Source: Dactylonectria macrodidyma
Taxonomy: Eukaryota; Ascomycota; Sordariomycetes; Hypocreales; Nectriaceae
Reading direction: 5' to 3'
NCBI GenBank assembly: GCA_020744425.1
Contig: JAGMUV010000016.1
Coordinates: 682,001 to 746,000, forward strand
Length of the DNA stretch: 64,000 bases
Shown here: one piece after another, positions 35,429 through 44,346 of the stretch
Layout of the letters: every line of letters begins with the position of its first letter
Numbering within the stretch: the first letter of the stretch is position 1
The notes under the pieces: model-generated
Told to the model about the DNA's origin: nothing
Databases searched by the model: none
Seen by the model: only the letters and a program-made list of their open reading frames with translations
Program-made: the position numbers and the translations under genes

Positions 35429-36225
35429 ATGTCGTCGTATGTTTCGCTCGTGCTTCTAGTGGCGGTCTAGCAGCTAACTTCAAGCGATCTAGTTCCTGCT
35501 GCCGACGCTGCCTCGACGCTGCCACCTCGTGGAACCCCGAGAAGACCGCCCGCAAGGGTGCCCCTGTTGCGGCCCCGACGTCGTGCGCTCCCGCCGCTGG
35601 CTGTATGTTCGCTGTTCCCTCGCGGCGAGGTCGCTTGCTCATTTGATGATAGCCGCCTCCTCCAAGTGTTCCCGCTGCTCGAAGAATGGGAAACCATGTG
35701 AGCCCGTGAGTCGCCTGTGTCTTGCTGCTGTTTCGTAGCTGACTTGCTGTAGCTTGCCCGCGCCGACCGACCAGTTTTGGTCTCTTTCTTTTCTTTTCTC
35801 GCTGCCGGGGACTACCCCGACACCAAGGCCGAGTATCTGGACTCCGCGGTATGTCCAATCTTGCTGCTGCTGGTTCGCTGTTAACTGGCTGGTAGGCCGT
35901 TCAGGCCGTCCGCACCCCGGCGCGCCGCCTCCTCCACCGCCTCAAGTTTGGGGACAAGTCTGCCCGCGCCCGCACCGCCGCCGCTGATGCCGCTGCTGCC
36001 GCCGCTCGAGAGGCCAGCGAGGCCGCTACTCGTGCGCAGCTGTTGGAGGTAACTAACCTCCAGGTGCAGATGGACATCGCCAACAATTTGCGCTGTCTGA
36101 CCCAGATCCTGCTCCTGCAAGGTCGCTTCAAGGGCGAAGCTCTCTCGCTGCCTGTTCGCGTTGGTCCCGACACCATGCCTGCCGAGCTCTGCCTTAGTGA
36201 CGAGGAGGAGGAGGATGAGGAATAA
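35429..36225 (+). CDS. Five-exon accessory gene on the strand opposite to gag-pol (198 aa)
   Basis: Model: join(35429..35436, 35493..35602, 35653..35705, 35753..35848, 35896..36225). All four introns are 47-56 bp, have GTATGT or GTGAGT donors and AG acceptors, with CTAAC, CTGAC or TTAAC-like branch sites, and join one frame ending at a TAA. The protein begins MSSSCCRRCL, has a second Cys cluster (KCSRCSKNGKPCEP), a basic segment, an Ala-rich helix likely to form a coiled coil (about residues 110-145), and a Glu/Asp tail (DEEEEDEE). It sits tail-to-tail with pol, between pol and the 3' LTR. Being antisense to the genomic RNA, its introns would not be removed before reverse transcription. I do not recognise the family; the Cys clusters suggest zinc binding. 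A captured host gene or an element-encoded accessory factor are both possible. Confidence 0.7.
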
Positions 36226-36362
36226 GTCTGGGTTGTTGCTGGTGGCTCGCTGGTGGTTCGCTGGTGGTGTCTTCGTTTACTCGAGGCCTGGTTAGCCTGG
36301 CGTGGCTCTGCGGCTGGCCCCCGCCCCTTCAATCGGATATGTTTTGTTTCGTGATTATTTCG

Positions 36363-39300
36363 TTATATGTTCTTGCTGCGGAGGTCCTGCTCATACGCTG
36401 CTGGGTAGCTGGTGTCTGAGAAGTCCCGTCTGCCAATCCACGAATTTTCCGCCTCGTCATATCCAACCCATTTTACGAGGTAACGCCTGTTATTTCTAGG
36501 ACCGCGATGCGCAAGTATTGACTCAATTTCGTAGACTTCTTCATCGAGGAAGGGGTTATCTTCCAGCGTGCTCGCTGCTGGGTTGTTACCGTTCCATTTC
36601 TCTAGGTTAGAGATATGGAATACGTTATGCAGTCTTGATCGTGGTGGTAGCTCGAGTTCGTAGGCGAGTCCGTGGTTATCGATACGCTTAGTTATGCGGT
36701 AGGGTCCCAGGTATTTCTCCGCGAGCTTCTTGCTAGGTCGCCGCAGTTTGATGTTTTTTGTTGAGAGAAGGACAAAGTCTCCCACCTCAAATGACATTGC
36801 AGTTCTCTTGCGGTTATACCAGATAGCTTGCTGGTTTCGGACTCTGCTTAGTAGCTGCTTAGTCGTTGCTTGTCGCTCGTGGAGTAGCTTGCTTCGTGTC
36901 TCGGCAGATGCGCTAACAATCGGCGGAGGTTCATCGGCATGTTCAGGTCCTCGGGGGGTGAAGCCTCGTAGCGATTCCGCGGGGCTCTCACGAATAGAAG
37001 AGTGCTTGCTCGTGTTGTAAGTGAATTGGGCCATTGGCAGTAGGTCGATCCAGTCCGTTTGCTCCTGGTTCCCAAAACAGCGGAGGAACTGTTCGATCGT
37101 TTGGTTCAATCGTTCTGTCTGACCATCGGTCTGAGGGTGGAAGGCGGTGCTAAGTAGCCGCTTAGTCGCGAGGAGGTTGCAAAAGGTTCGCCAGTACTTG
37201 GATGTAAAGAGGGAGCCGCGGTCAGTGACAATGCCCTTTGGAAGGCCATAGTCTTGGAAGACTTTTTCGAGAAAGAGGGTAGCTAGTCCTTCAGCGTTAA
37301 GTTGCTTCGTAGTCGGTACGAATAAGCTGTATTTCGTGAAGCGGTCGACGATAACGAGGATGCTATCGAACTTGCGGCCCTTTTCTCGAGCAACTTCGGG
37401 GAGGTCGGTAATAAAGTCCATCGATATTTCCTCCCAGGGGCGAGTAGGCACGGGTAACGAAGCGAGGTATCCGTAGGGTCGATGTAACCGAGGTTTAGTT
37501 CGTTGGCATGTTTCACAGACTTTGATATGTCTCTTTACATCTCTCTTCATATTTGGCCAGTAGTACTGGGCTTGGAGTCGCCGCAAACTCTTACTAACTC
37601 CCTGGTGTCCTGCTGCGAGGTCGTCATGTGTCAGCAGTATCAATTCCAGGTGCATGCCGGGGGGAACATAGATCTTGTTATTGCGCATTAGGAGTCCTTC
37701 GTCGCTGGTGGTCCAGCTGGCTCCCCGCCTTTTCGCTGCGGGTTCCCTGCGTATGGACCGCGACTGGAGTTTTTCTTGTGAGAAAGTGTCGTCTGCCTGT
37801 GCGAGCTTCAGCGCCTGTAATAAGGGTGCTTCTGCGTCATTGCATTCTGCCTCTGCAAGACGAAGACTAGCTAGTCTCGCCACGAGACTGTTTCTCGCTG
37901 GCTGCGAGGTCGCTGTTAAAGGATTTGATATATTTCCGTAAGCTGGTATTGCTCCGGGACTGCCGCTAGGGCTCTGCGCGAACGCTGCTGTGTACGCTGA
38001 CACACTGCCGTGGGTGGTGTTGTCTCCCACGAGATCATCACCAACCCTGGCCGAAGGTATATCGCTGGCGGGGCTTATCTCTGAAGCTTCCTCGCTGCTA
38101 CCTATCTGCTCGAAAGCTCGGAAACGCTGTAGGAATAACGGCAAAACCGCCATTTTGGCCTTATCAGCGGCCCCTTCATCAAAGTGGTCTGGTCGTCTGG
38201 ATAGACCGTCGGCTGGGTTTTGCACCCCTGGGCGATAGTTGATTCTGAAGTTAAACGGGTGTAGGCTGTCAAGCGCAGTGACCTGCTTGGCAGATAGCTT
38301 CGGCTTCGAAGCTAGGTATTTGTGGTTAAGATGATCGGTTAATACCTCGACTTCGGTTTCGGCATATGCGAGGTAATGGCGCCATATGCGGAAGGCTTCG
38401 TCAATCGCTAAGAGCTCGGAATCAGGCGTTGAGTATCTTAGTTCAGGTCCCGTGAGCTTGCGTGACATGTACGCAACGGGGTGCCAGCGACCTTCCTGCT
38501 GTTGCGAAAGGACTGCGCCGATAGCGTATGCTGAGGCGTCTGTTTCCACCCGCAGTGGTTTGGTCGGATCGAAGTGGATAAGTATTGGTTCGCTTAGGAA
38601 CGCTGCCTGTAACTGCTGAAACGCTTCGCGGGCTCTGCTATCTAGCTGGAACTGCCCACGGATGTCGCCTCGTAACAGGTCAGTCAAGGGCGCTGCGATA
38701 CGGCTGTAACTCTTGATGAATCGTCGGTAGAAACCGGAGAATCCGAGGAAGACCTGAATGTCATGTACGCTGGTAGGTTCCGGCCAGTTCGCAATGCTCT
38801 CGATGCGAGCTGGTTCCATGTGAATTCCTTCATGACTGACAACGAATCCGAGGAAGTTAACTGTTTCTTTGTTGAACTCGCATTTTTCGGGGTTGGCATA
38901 TAGTCCTGCGGACCGTAATTGCGTGAGGACTTGTCGAACGTGCTTCGAATGCTCCGCTGGATCGTTGCTATATATCAGGATATCATCTAGGTATACGATG
39001 CAGATAATGTCAATTAGTTCTGATAGAATGTCACTGATGTGTTCCTGAAATGTTGCAGGTGCGTTGGCAAGTCCAAAGGGCATAACTAGGTATTCGAAGT
39101 GACCGTATCGGCAGCGAAACGCCGTCTTCCACTCGTCTCCCTCGCGGATACGTAGCCGGTGATACGCATCCTTCAAGTCGAGCTTAGTAAAGATCTTTGC
39201 CTTGCACAAGCGGTCGAGGATCTCAGGAATGAGGGGCAAGGGGGCCCTATCCTTCCTTGTGATCTTGTTGAGGCCGCGATAATCAACGCAGAGACGTAAT

Positions 39301-40133
39301 TTTCCTCCTTTTTTAGGAACAAACAAGATCGGGGCTCCCGCGGGACTGACAGACCGTCTAATCCATCCTCGTTCAAGGGCCGCAGCAAGGTATTCGCGGA
39401 GAACCTCAAGCTCCTTAGCTGCGAGGCTGTAGATGGGTCCCCAGGGCGGTGTCTTGCCTTCTTCGATATCAATGGCATGAGTTCGTCCTTCTAGGGTTGG
39501 TAATTTGTGTGCCTCCTGCACAGAGAAGACGTCGTCGAATTCGGGGTAAAGTTCCAAGTATTCAGTAGCAGGTTTGTCGCTGCTATCTCGCTGCTCCCTT
39601 CCTTTCTCAGTTTCCCTCACTACTTCAGGGATAAGCACATCGAGCGGGTTAGAGGTGATCATTAAGGCTGCGATGCAGTCCTTTGCAGCGCGGCGGGTTT
39701 GCTTCCTGCTCGCTAGTACCTCTATGTCTTTCCGCTGCAAGCTATGCCTCCATTTCTTTAATTTCCACTCCACTACATGGGGTTCGGCGTTGCAGAGCCA
39801 AGGGTCGCCAAGGATGATATCATGCCCCTTAATAGCTGCGATGTAGAAGCTCTCATTGAAGATCCGGCCTTTGTTGTTGCTATCGTGGACCATTATTAGG
39901 CGGCGTAATGTTCCGAGGTTCTCGAGTTTTTCGCCCGCAACTCCTTCGATCGTTTGACTGCTGGGGATAACATCCTTCCATTCAGCTGTGGTCAAGAGGC
40001 GTGGATGCAGGAAGTTCGCTTCGGCGCCGGTATCAGCGAGGGTGTTTTTATCGGGCTTTTTCCACCGACCCCCTATCCGTAACTGTGCCCGCACAGTCCA
40101 ACATGAGGGTTTGGATAAGGTTCGGTCAGACCC
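36363..40133 (-). CDS. pol: Gypsy pol: protease, reverse transcriptase, RNase H, integrase, chromodomain
   Basis: The frame is open from directly after the gag UAG (40136-40134) to the stop at 36363, about 1256 codons, with no ATG before the protease. Domains in order, numbered from a GTG codon at 40094: aspartic protease (ADTGAEANF, Asp21), reverse transcriptase (YLDDILIYS near 368-376), RNase H (VETDASAYAIG near 516), the HHCC integrase zinc domain (HDDLAAGHQGV to CETCQRTK), the integrase core (SMDFITDLPE, IVTDRGSLF, HPQTDGQTERLNQTIE), a GPY-like module (KYLGPYRITKRID), and a C-terminal chromodomain (YEIESILAHR, YLVKWVGYDEAENSW). The chromodomain marks it as a chromovirus and usually directs integration to modified chromatin. 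Same frame as gag, so it is probably made as a Gag-Pol product. No inactivating change seen. Confidence 0.93.
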   Translation of the reverse strand, partial: GSDRTLSKPSCWTVRAQLRIGGRWKKPDKNTLADTGAEANFLHPRLLTTAEWKDVIPSSQTIEGVAGEKLENLGTLRRLIMVHDSNNKGRIFNESFYIAAIKGHDIILGDPWLCNAEPHVVEWKLKKWRHSLQRKDIEVLASRKQTRRAAKDCIAALMITSNPLDVLIPEVVRETEKGREQRDSSDKPATEYLELYPEFDDVFSVQEAHKLPTLEGRTHAIDIEEGKTPPWGPIYSLAAKELEVLREYLAAALERGWIRRSVSPAGAPILFVPKKGGKLRLCVDYRGLNKITRKDRAPLPLIPEILDRLCKAKIFTKLDLKDAYHRLRIREGDEWKTAFRCRYGHFEYLVMPFGLANAPATFQEHISDILSELIDIICIVYLDDILIYSNDPAEHSKHVRQVLTQLRSAGLYANPEKCEFNKETVNFLGFVVSHEGIHMEPARIESIANWPEPTSVHDIQVFLGFSGFYRRFIKSYSRIAAPLTDLLRGDIRGQFQLDSRAREAFQQLQAAFLSEPILIHFDPTKPLRVETDASAYAIGAVLSQQQEGRWHPVAYMSRKLTGPELRYSTPDSELLAIDEAFRIWRHYLAYAETEVEVLTDHLNHKYLASKPKLSAKQVTALDSLHPFNFRINYRPGVQNPADGLSRRPDHFDEGAADKAKMAVLPLFLQRFRAFEQIGSSEEASEISPASDIPSARVGDDLVGDNTTHGSVSAYTAAFAQSPSGSPGAIPAYGNISNPLTATSQPARNSLVARLASLRLAEAECNDAEAPLLQALKLAQADDTFSQEKLQSRSIRREPAAKRRGASWTTSDEGLLMRNNKIYVPPGMHLELILLTHDDLAAGHQGVSKSLRRLQAQYYWPNMKRDVKRHIKVCETCQRTKPRLHRPYGYLASLPVPTRPWEEISMDFITDLPEVAREKGRKFDSILVIVDRFTKYSLFVPTTKQLNAEGLATLFLEKVFQDYGLPKGIVTDRGSLFTSKYWRTFCNLLATKRLLSTAFHPQTDGQTERLNQTIEQFLRCFGNQEQTDWIDLLPMAQFTYNTSKHSSIRESPAESLRGFTPRGPEHADEPPPIVSASAETRSKLLHERQATTKQLLSRVRNQQAIWYNRKRTAMSFEVGDFVLLSTKNIKLRRPSKKLAEKYLGPYRITKRIDNHGLAYELELPPRSRLHNVFHISNLEKWNGNNPAASTLEDNPFLDEEVYEIESILAHRGPRNNRRYLVKWVGYDEAENSWIGRRDFSDTSYPAAYEQDLRSKNI

Positions 40134-41324
40134 CTATTTGGTAGTAGTGCCGACTCGTAGGGTGTTAGGTTCAGTCGCTGGCGTAGCGATGTCGTGACGA
40201 GAGCCCTGGTGTCTAGCGGTGGTGTGTCGGTCGCTGTTGCAGGTGCTGCAATTCGGCTCTGTGCATTTCGTCGAGATGTGGCCAGGCGTCCCGCACTTAT
40301 AGCAGATGATCCCAGATTGAGAGCTCCTGTTAGTTTGCGGGGTTCGAGCTGCTTGGTCGCTGCTTGGTCTATTGTTGTTGGTCGCGGGTGTCGGGTCAGT
40401 CTCAGTTCGTTTTGTAGTGTTCTTGAGGACTGCTTCGGCTTGGGTTCCGTTGTTGATAAGTTCCGTCCAGGTCGTTGGGATGTTGCGGCTAACTAGCTGC
40501 GTTCGTAGTTCGGGGGTAAGTCGATGAATAACAGTGCAGACCCTGAAGGAGTCAGGAAGTGGGTCGGGGAGTTCGGCTTCGACACTCTCATAGTAGTCGA
40601 CGAAGTTCCGGAAGGATTGTTCAGGCTTCATGAAGCAGCGAGCTAGCTTCGCGCTTGTTTCGAGACAGCGGGTAGGAGCGTCGAGGACAGTGCCACGGAT
40701 CCAGATGTTAAACTCGGGCCAAGTGATTTGGTCGAGATGGACGCCGCCGCCGTTGGTGACGAAGTTGGTCCAGCGTCGCTTGACGAAGCCTTCGAAGCAG
40801 CTGCTAGCAAACAGCACCTTCTGGTGGTCGTAGCAAAAGCTCGCAGGTTGCATGAGAAAACGTGCTTTTAAGTCCGTGAGGTATATCTGGAGCTCGGTCC
40901 AAGATTTACCTGTATAGCGAGGGTTAGGCAGTTGGAATCGTCCCCAAGTGCCCTCGGAGGGTCGCTGCTGCGAATCTTCGTTGTTGCTGCGAAAAGACTG
41001 CGAGGACAGAGTGTAGTTGTTGTTAGGGTCAAAGTTTGGGGTCTCGCCGGCGTCGGTCAATTCGAGCCATCGGCGCTTGCGGCGAAGTCGCTGCTCCCTC
41101 TGTTGTTCTTCGATGCGGCGATCCAGCGCCTCTTCTTCTGTGCTAACGGGGGAATTCATGGTGCTGATGTTGTCGGAGGTAACAGGGGTTTCCTGCGTCG
41201 CCATTGTGTGGCTTTGAGGGTCAAGTTGGTGTTCTGGGAGAAGCGAAGCCGTAGCTAGGTCGCTGGTGGTCTCTTGCGAGTCATAAGCGGGAATAGCGGT
41301 AGAACGGGTGATCCTTTTAGACAT
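40134..41324 (-). CDS. gag: Gypsy gag: capsid/nucleocapsid polyprotein (396 aa)
   Basis: The ATG at 41324 lies 47 bases inside the 5' LTR boundary. The N-terminal third is low-complexity with a basic Arg/Glu helix (RIEEQQREQRLRRKRRW). The middle has a retrotransposon capsid signature (KSWTELQIYLTDLKARF, RWTNFVTNGGG, ESVEAELPDPLPDSFR). The nucleocapsid part has CYKCGTPGHISTKC, a perfect C-x2-C-x4-H-x4-C knuckle, followed by a second Cys/His cluster (CSTCNSDRHTTARH). The frame ends with a single TAG followed by GGG; the same frame then continues into pol. Gag should form virus-like particles that package the element RNA. Confidence 0.92.
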   Translation of the reverse strand: MSKRITRSTAIPAYDSQETTSDLATASLLPEHQLDPQSHTMATQETPVTSDNISTMNSPVSTEEEALDRRIEEQQREQRLRRKRRWLELTDAGETPNFDPNNNYTLSSQSFRSNNEDSQQRPSEGTWGRFQLPNPRYTGKSWTELQIYLTDLKARFLMQPASFCYDHQKVLFASSCFEGFVKRRWTNFVTNGGGVHLDQITWPEFNIWIRGTVLDAPTRCLETSAKLARCFMKPEQSFRNFVDYYESVEAELPDPLPDSFRVCTVIHRLTPELRTQLVSRNIPTTWTELINNGTQAEAVLKNTTKRTETDPTPATNNNRPSSDQAARTPQTNRSSQSGIICYKCGTPGHISTKCTEPNCSTCNSDRHTTARHQGSRHDIATPATEPNTLRVGTTTK

Positions 41325-41370
41325 GTCTGCCTCAACGGTCCCTTCACCTAAAGGTGTAGAGAGATCAACT

Positions 41371-41837
41371 TGTCAGGGCTGGTTACACACAAGGGAGTGA
41401 AGAGGGCAGACACGCTGCGAGACAGCAGCTAGCTAGTAGGAATGATGCTGGTGACTGTATTGATCTCTGACCCCTCCTTTGCCTTCGCCCTCTAGTAGCT
41501 CTTCTTATAGCCAGGTCTAGTATCCCTTCTTCCAATACCCTAGCTAGCTAGCTGTAGCTTAGCTGCTTAGGTCTAGCTGGTTTGATTGGTCTTCGTAATC
41601 CTGAGACTCCGGCCCGGCCGGGTCTCTCGTAACCCGGTCGGAGCTCTCGGATCCGGCCGGTTGCGCTTAGCCCGTGTTCCATAACTCCCTCAGCCACTTG
41701 CTAGCTGAAAGCTAGCTGTGGCAAACCTGCGACGTAGCTGCGACCTTGTGGCTGTTAGGCGCGGCCGCCACTGTGTGACAGTGGATTTCTGCAGTTGGTG
41801 CCCCATAGACCCTTCTTGTGGCTTTTGGCCTCTGACA
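41371..41837 (-). repeat. 5' LTR of the Gypsy element
   Basis: 467 bp, same as 34686-35152 by eye. It should contain the promoter for the gag-pol transcript on the minus strand. Flanked outside by the GAAAC duplication. Confidence 0.95.
41501..41512 (-). promoter_or_regulatory. Putative TATA box of the 5' LTR
   Basis: On the minus strand the LTR contains CTATAAGAAG at this site, about 180 bases upstream of the gag ATG. This is a plausible TATA element for the genomic RNA; the start site is not known. The same sequence is in the other LTR. Confidence 0.45.
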
Positions 41838-42680
41838 GAAACCGAGTCAGCCCAGAGCAAGCAAAGCTTAGCAAGAGTAAACGCAGACAGAAAGACCAGG
41901 ATTACTGCGAACCCCTCATCCGGCGTCCTGGAGCAGGACCCTTCTATGCCTCTGGGATAGTTGTGAGGCTGCAGGGGTTCAATTTCAGTCTAAGCAGCAT
42001 CACCAACGACGGCAGCCCCCGCGAAAGACACAGTATGCCGATGTGAGCTGCATCATGAGCCGCGAGCTTCCCTGTCGGTGCTGGCCCCAATGTTAACCTT
42101 AGATTGCATCAACATTGCTCTTCCCCGTCACAACATCGGTCCAGCCTCATACTGCGATCGACCGCAGCAGCCTAATGGGGGGCCCAGCAGTCCAAAATAT
42201 CTAGGCCAGGCACTTAGGATACCCCGTACCAGTAGTTTATCCCAGCGTCATTCAGACGGCCCGAAGGACTTCCTCAGCCATCGTTTCCAACTCCAGTATG
42301 ATGTTCATAGAATATGTACTTTCCACAAGATACGTACTCTTCATAAGGTACGTACCTTATTGGCCACCATTCCGGAACATGCGCTAGGCCTCTCGAGTAT
42401 GGGGTGTTTAGCAGGGCATGTCATGTCCCCCGGAAATGCGCTAAGCCTGTTGGGCACCGAGATTTTGAAAAGCTTTCAAGACCCCGTACTAAATGGGCAT
42501 AGGCTGTTTCGCCCTCCCAACGACACAACAAATGGGAGAGGGTGGGTGGATATGGGCTAAAAAAGCTGAAGACATGGGTGAAATAACCTGATTTGGAAAG
42601 GGTCAACATGGGAGAGGGTGGGAGGATATGGGCGTCCAGCGCCAAAGCAAGGTTTGTGTGACGGGAATAGGTAGTCGAAC
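41838..42680. other. Flank of the retrotransposon, no gene
   Basis: The plus-strand frame beginning in the LTR and running to 42046 has partly coding-like composition but no domain. Nothing else supportable was seen. Confidence 0.35.
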
Positions 42681-43158
42681 GTCGGTGACCCCTTCGGGGT
42701 AGCCGCACTAAGGGCAATCGGGGAGAAAGCTTTGGATAAGGTCAGTAGCAGGGGTAGCGGCGACCCCTCTGGGGTAGCCGCACTAAGGGCAATCGGGGAG
42801 AAAGCTTTGGAAAAGGTCAGTAGCAGGGGCAGCGGCGACCCCTCTGGGGTAGCCGCACTAAGGGCAATCGCGGAGAAAGATTTGGAAAAGGTCAGAGCTG
42901 TCAGAAAACAAGCTGACAGCGGCGGATTTTAAAGCGGTTTCAACAGGGGTCACGCACAGAACCCCTACCAATCTGCCCATGTCTAGTGCGGCTACCCTGT
43001 GGGTCACCGACTCCCTTGGTGCCGCAAAATCTTAGCCATTTGTGCGGCTACCCCAGAGGGGTCGCCGCTGCCCCTGCTACTGACCTTTTCCAAAGCTTTC
43101 TCCCCGATTGCCCTTAGTGCGGCTACCCCAGAGGGTCGCCGCTACCCCTGCTACTGTC
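42681..43158. repeat. 75-bp tandem repeats with an inverted partner array
   Basis: Three direct 75-bp units start at 42681, 42741 and 42816 (the first truncated and diverged at its start). About 1.7 inverted units lie at about 43038-43158, separated by a roughly 130-bp spacer. Each unit contains a 25-base near-perfect palindrome (GCGGC-ACCCC-loop-GGGGT-GCCGC). Because 75 is a multiple of three, the left array is one open frame (42732-42932) with a 25-residue repeat, but there is no evidence that it is expressed. The whole structure could fold into a large cruciform. Confidence 0.85.
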
Positions 43159-43904
43159 TGGGGACGTTTCTTCCCCGCCTTCCGCAGAATGCTTGATTAG
43201 TAGTCCATGGTACATGACGTGATGAGGCGGCAATGCTTCGACGATTAATCGATGTGTACATTCTCAACGAGTGGGCAATTGATTGTCAAAGGGCGGATTG
43301 GCCGAGGCTAAGCTATTAGAATGGGCGATTAAAGCAATTCATTTTGGCATGAAGCCGGCTGACGGTTGTTGTCGTTCTATGAGCGTCTGGGGAGAAACAG
43401 TATTGGTGGCACGAACAAGCGATAGAACCTCATGTAAGCGGTGCCGAGACACAAAGGCTGATTCTCGCGGCCGCGAAGACCATTTTGGTAGCGTCTCCCT
43501 GTACGGAAATTTAACCAGTGACTGATTTATCACGCTCCTGACCCCCAACTCGCGTTGACTAGCTGGGAGAGATAAGCGACTAATTGGGGTCTGTACCAAG
43601 TGGCAATGAGACATTGTAGGCGCAAGGGGGATATCGCGTTTCAGTTCCAAGGCCCACCAGAAATGGCACTGTGCTGTACATGTCTAGGCCTAGTCCATGG
43701 CTTGCTAGTACAAGTCGCATTTCCCTACAATCGCGAACCGCGTTATGCGCGTTATTGCATCAGTTGACGACTAAAGCGTGGGACCGCAAGTGTGACATCG
43801 GGGGCACTCCTCGCCGGCCATCAACTTGTATCATGCACCAGGATCGCCGGCTCGACCTAGTGGAGCGATCGCCTTGACTTTCCTTTGCCCAAACATACGG
43901 TCAT
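43159..43904. other. Intergenic DNA, nothing supported
   Basis: Only short frames without domains. Confidence 0.35.
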
Positions 43905-44150
43905 TCGCCTCAGTCGAATGATTCAGTGGGGTGGCATAGCCTGTATATACCTCTCTATGTTGTAGAATACGGTACACCACTCACAGCTTCAGAATCAAAA
44001 CTCACGTCTCGTCGTGGCCCTTCCTTCCTTCAACCCACCTCACTCAACGTAGTCTGTCCCAGAGTATACTCTTCTTCCTTTCACAACTACTTCTCTCAGG
44101 ATTAAAGGCCCCAATTTGCTGTGGATGCACTCAAAAACCTTATCCAAATC
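43905..44150 (+). pseudogene. Truncated duplicate of the 5' region of the 48727 gene
   Basis: The segment resembles the promoter, leader and first codons of the plus-strand gene at 48727. The run CTCGTCGT near 44010 is followed by CCT-rich leader sequence and CTCACTCAACGTAGTCT, matching CTTACTCAACTTCGTCT near 48664. GTGGATGCACTCAAAAACCTT then matches ATGGATGCGTTGAAAAACCTT, but the start codon is GTG here and the similarity stops soon after. It looks like an old segmental copy that lost the body of the gene. Confidence 0.55.
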
Positions 44151-44346
44151 ATTCTCGAACTCCAACCTCGCATGCTGTCGTGCTCGTGACGTTATAATCA
44201 CGACTGCTCGCTTAGGTCCTGACCTACTAGCCCATCTCCCGAGCGACTTCCATCGGCGTCCCCTGCTCCAAGTTCGATGACGGTGGTACAAACGCTAATC
44301 CCACACGTTTGTATATCTCTTGAAGATTCTATTCTTGTATTGTTTT

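Larger units (their letters stand above)
34686..41837 (-). mobile_element. Complete Ty3/Gypsy chromovirus LTR retrotransposon (7152 bp)
   Basis: Two 467-bp LTRs, identical by eye, flank an internal region with gag and pol on the minus strand. Both LTRs have TGTCAG...CTGACA ends, and the 5-bp sequence GAAAC is duplicated on both sides (34681-34685 and 41838-41842). A purine-rich tract (GAAAGAAGGGG, minus strand) lies just inside the 3' LTR at about 35157-35168, the expected position of the polypurine tract. No obvious tRNA primer-binding site starting TGG follows the 5' LTR, so self-priming or an unusual primer is possible. The element also carries a spliced gene on the opposite strand at 35429-36225. 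The identical LTRs imply a recent insertion. Confidence 0.95.

Noticed and set aside
35388..36332. Minus-strand ORFs (156 and 143 codons) between pol and the 3' LTR
   Set aside because: They overlap the plus-strand spliced gene, have Ala/Ser low-complexity translations and no start context; better explained as shadows.
41325..41370. tRNA primer-binding site after the 5' LTR
   Set aside because: The sequence following the LTR does not begin with TGG or match a tRNA 3' end I can recognise, so none is annotated.
42732..42932. Repeat-encoded protein with a 25-residue period
   Set aside because: Open only because the repeat is 75 bp; no evidence of a real start, splice structure or homolog.
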